Of a stretch of 7,474 nt of DNA, positions 6,817-7,474 are shown one piece after another (positions within the stretch are counted from its first letter, which is position 1; each line of letters opens with the position of its first letter). The stretch spans positions 1 to 7,474 of the forward strand of contig JAGAAU010000031.1 in assembly GCA_017615135.1 (NCBI GenBank), given 5' to 3'. This DNA is from Bacteroidales bacterium. Lineage in GTDB: Bacteria; Bacteroidota; Bacteroidia; Bacteroidales; UBA932. The translations under genes and the position numbers were made by a program. The notes under the pieces are model-generated. The model was not told where the DNA came from. It ran no database searches and saw only the letters and a program-made list of their open reading frames with translations.

Positions 6817-6831
6817 AGAATAAAGAATAAA
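6811..6831 (+). repeat. Three tandem copies of GAATAAA across a stop codon
   Basis: GAATAAA occurs three times head to tail (6811-6817, 6818-6824, 6825-6831). The first copy holds the real stop codon of the 185-residue gene. Because the period is seven, the three TAA triplets fall in all three forward frames. This may be replication slippage, or it may ensure firm termination between genes. Confidence 0.9.
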
Positions 6832-6841
6832 CATCACTGGA

Positions 6842-7474
6842 ATGAAAAAATCACTTATTGCACTGAGCTTTGTAGCTCTTTTTGTAGTGGCCTGCCAGCC
6901 CGACCTGCCTGATATTAAACCTCAGGCCCAAACGGAATGGATAAGCCGTACCACCGATTTCCAAAGCAATTATACGCTGGATCAGATGGTGATTTTAAGC
7001 CGTCACAACATCCGCTCCCCGCTGGTAAGCAAGCAATCCGTGCTCACGCGTCTCACCAATAACGACTACCAGTGGTTCCAATGGGAGGGCAGCCCCAGCC
7101 ATCTTTCCGCCAAAGGAGAGAGATTGGAAATACTGATGGGAACATTTTTCAAAGAATGGCTGGAAAAGAAAGACTTCATCTCGCATTATTCAGCCGACAA
7201 CTATTCTTTCCGTTTCTATGCCAATGCCAAGCAGCGTTGTCAGGTGACCGCCAAAAGCTTCGCTGGCGCACTTCTTCCCGGGAAGAATCCCCGTGTGGAG
7301 ATGAACGTGCAGTACGATACGATGGATCCGGTGTTCAATCCCCAGATAACCACTCTGTCTGAGAGCTTCGTCAATCAAGCCCAAAAGGAGATTAATGAGA
7401 TTTTCGGCGACCTTAATGCCGGAGTGGCATCGGCATACGCATTGATGGAAAATGTTATCGACATTACACATTCA
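6842..7474 (+). CDS. Histidine acid phosphatase (phytase/AppA-like) lipoprotein, 3' truncated
   Basis: The first 211 codons are present and the frame is open at the window end. The N-terminus is a lipoprotein signal (MKKSLIALSFVALFVVAC) with lipobox VVAC, so Cys18 would be lipidated. QPDLPD follows the Cys, only weakly acidic, so surface export is uncertain. RHNIRSP (54-60) is the active-site loop of histidine acid phosphatases, normally RHGxRxP, with His55 as the phosphorylated residue. Downstream, a LSAKGERLE segment, YANAKQRCQVTAKSFAGALLP (written here only to mark residues near 127-148, key Arg near 133) and DPVFNP (162-167) align by eye with E. coli AppA phytase and Agp glucose-1-phosphatase. 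The HD proton-donor motif would lie beyond the window. It probably removes phosphate from inositol phosphates or sugar phosphates in the periplasm or at the surface. Asn56 replaces the usual Gly. It begins 25 bases after the previous gene, probably in the same operon. Confidence 0.85.
   Translation, partial: MKKSLIALSFVALFVVACQPDLPDIKPQAQTEWISRTTDFQSNYTLDQMVILSRHNIRSPLVSKQSVLTRLTNNDYQWFQWEGSPSHLSAKGERLEILMGTFFKEWLEKKDFISHYSADNYSFRFYANAKQRCQVTAKSFAGALLPGKNPRVEMNVQYDTMDPVFNPQITTLSESFVNQAQKEINEIFGDLNAGVASAYALMENVIDITHS

Noticed and set aside
1..7474. CRISPR arrays, tRNA or rRNA genes, insertion sequences and attachment sites
   Set aside because: No spaced direct repeats, cloverleaf-like segments, transposase-like frames or long terminal inverted repeats were seen by eye on either strand.

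Overview
The window looks like a piece of a Bacteroidota chromosome, most likely order Bacteroidales. Three things suggest this. A minus-strand promoter fits the Bacteroidota -33/-7 consensus (TTTG, 19 bases, TAACTTTG). Shine-Dalgarno sequences are absent or weak in front of most genes. The gene types (an SGNH hydrolase paired with an MBOAT acyltransferase, a large MscS channel, a histidine-phosphatase lipoprotein) are familiar from that phylum. The assignment is inferred from these signs, not from a database search.

Region 1-333 is a divergent intergenic segment, visibly richer in A+T than the genes. Its left half carries a complete minus-strand transcription unit start: a promoter (134-164), a small palindrome at the expected start site (123-133), and a hairpin with a run of eight U (52 down to 15). 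It therefore encodes either a short terminated RNA of about 115 nt or an attenuated leader of a gene lying left of the window. The right half holds a second palindrome (212-234) and must contain the rightward promoter, although no good consensus match is visible.

From 334 to the end, five genes lie on the plus strand in one tight run that is probably a single operon. They are an SGNH/GDSL hydrolase-like envelope protein (334-1764), an MBOAT membrane O-acyltransferase (1764-3608, overlapping the previous stop by one base), an MscS-family mechanosensitive channel with a large periplasmic domain (3610-6249, one-base gap), an unrecognised protein of about six membrane segments (6259-6816, nine-base gap), and a histidine-acid-phosphatase lipoprotein (6842 onward, 25-base gap, cut off by the window end).

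The first two genes form a recognisable acyl-transfer module. The MBOAT protein would bring an acyl group, usually acetyl, across the inner membrane. The SGNH protein would transfer it to, or remove it from, an envelope glycan. The channel protects against osmotic downshift, and the phosphatase would release phosphate outside the cytoplasm. All five products are membrane or exported proteins, so the operon reads as an envelope unit. A direct functional link between the acylation pair, the channel and the phosphatase is not shown by the sequence. The main unusual points are the minus-strand leader with its terminator, the enlarged MBOAT protein, the unknown 185-residue membrane protein, and the RHN variant of the phosphatase active-site motif.
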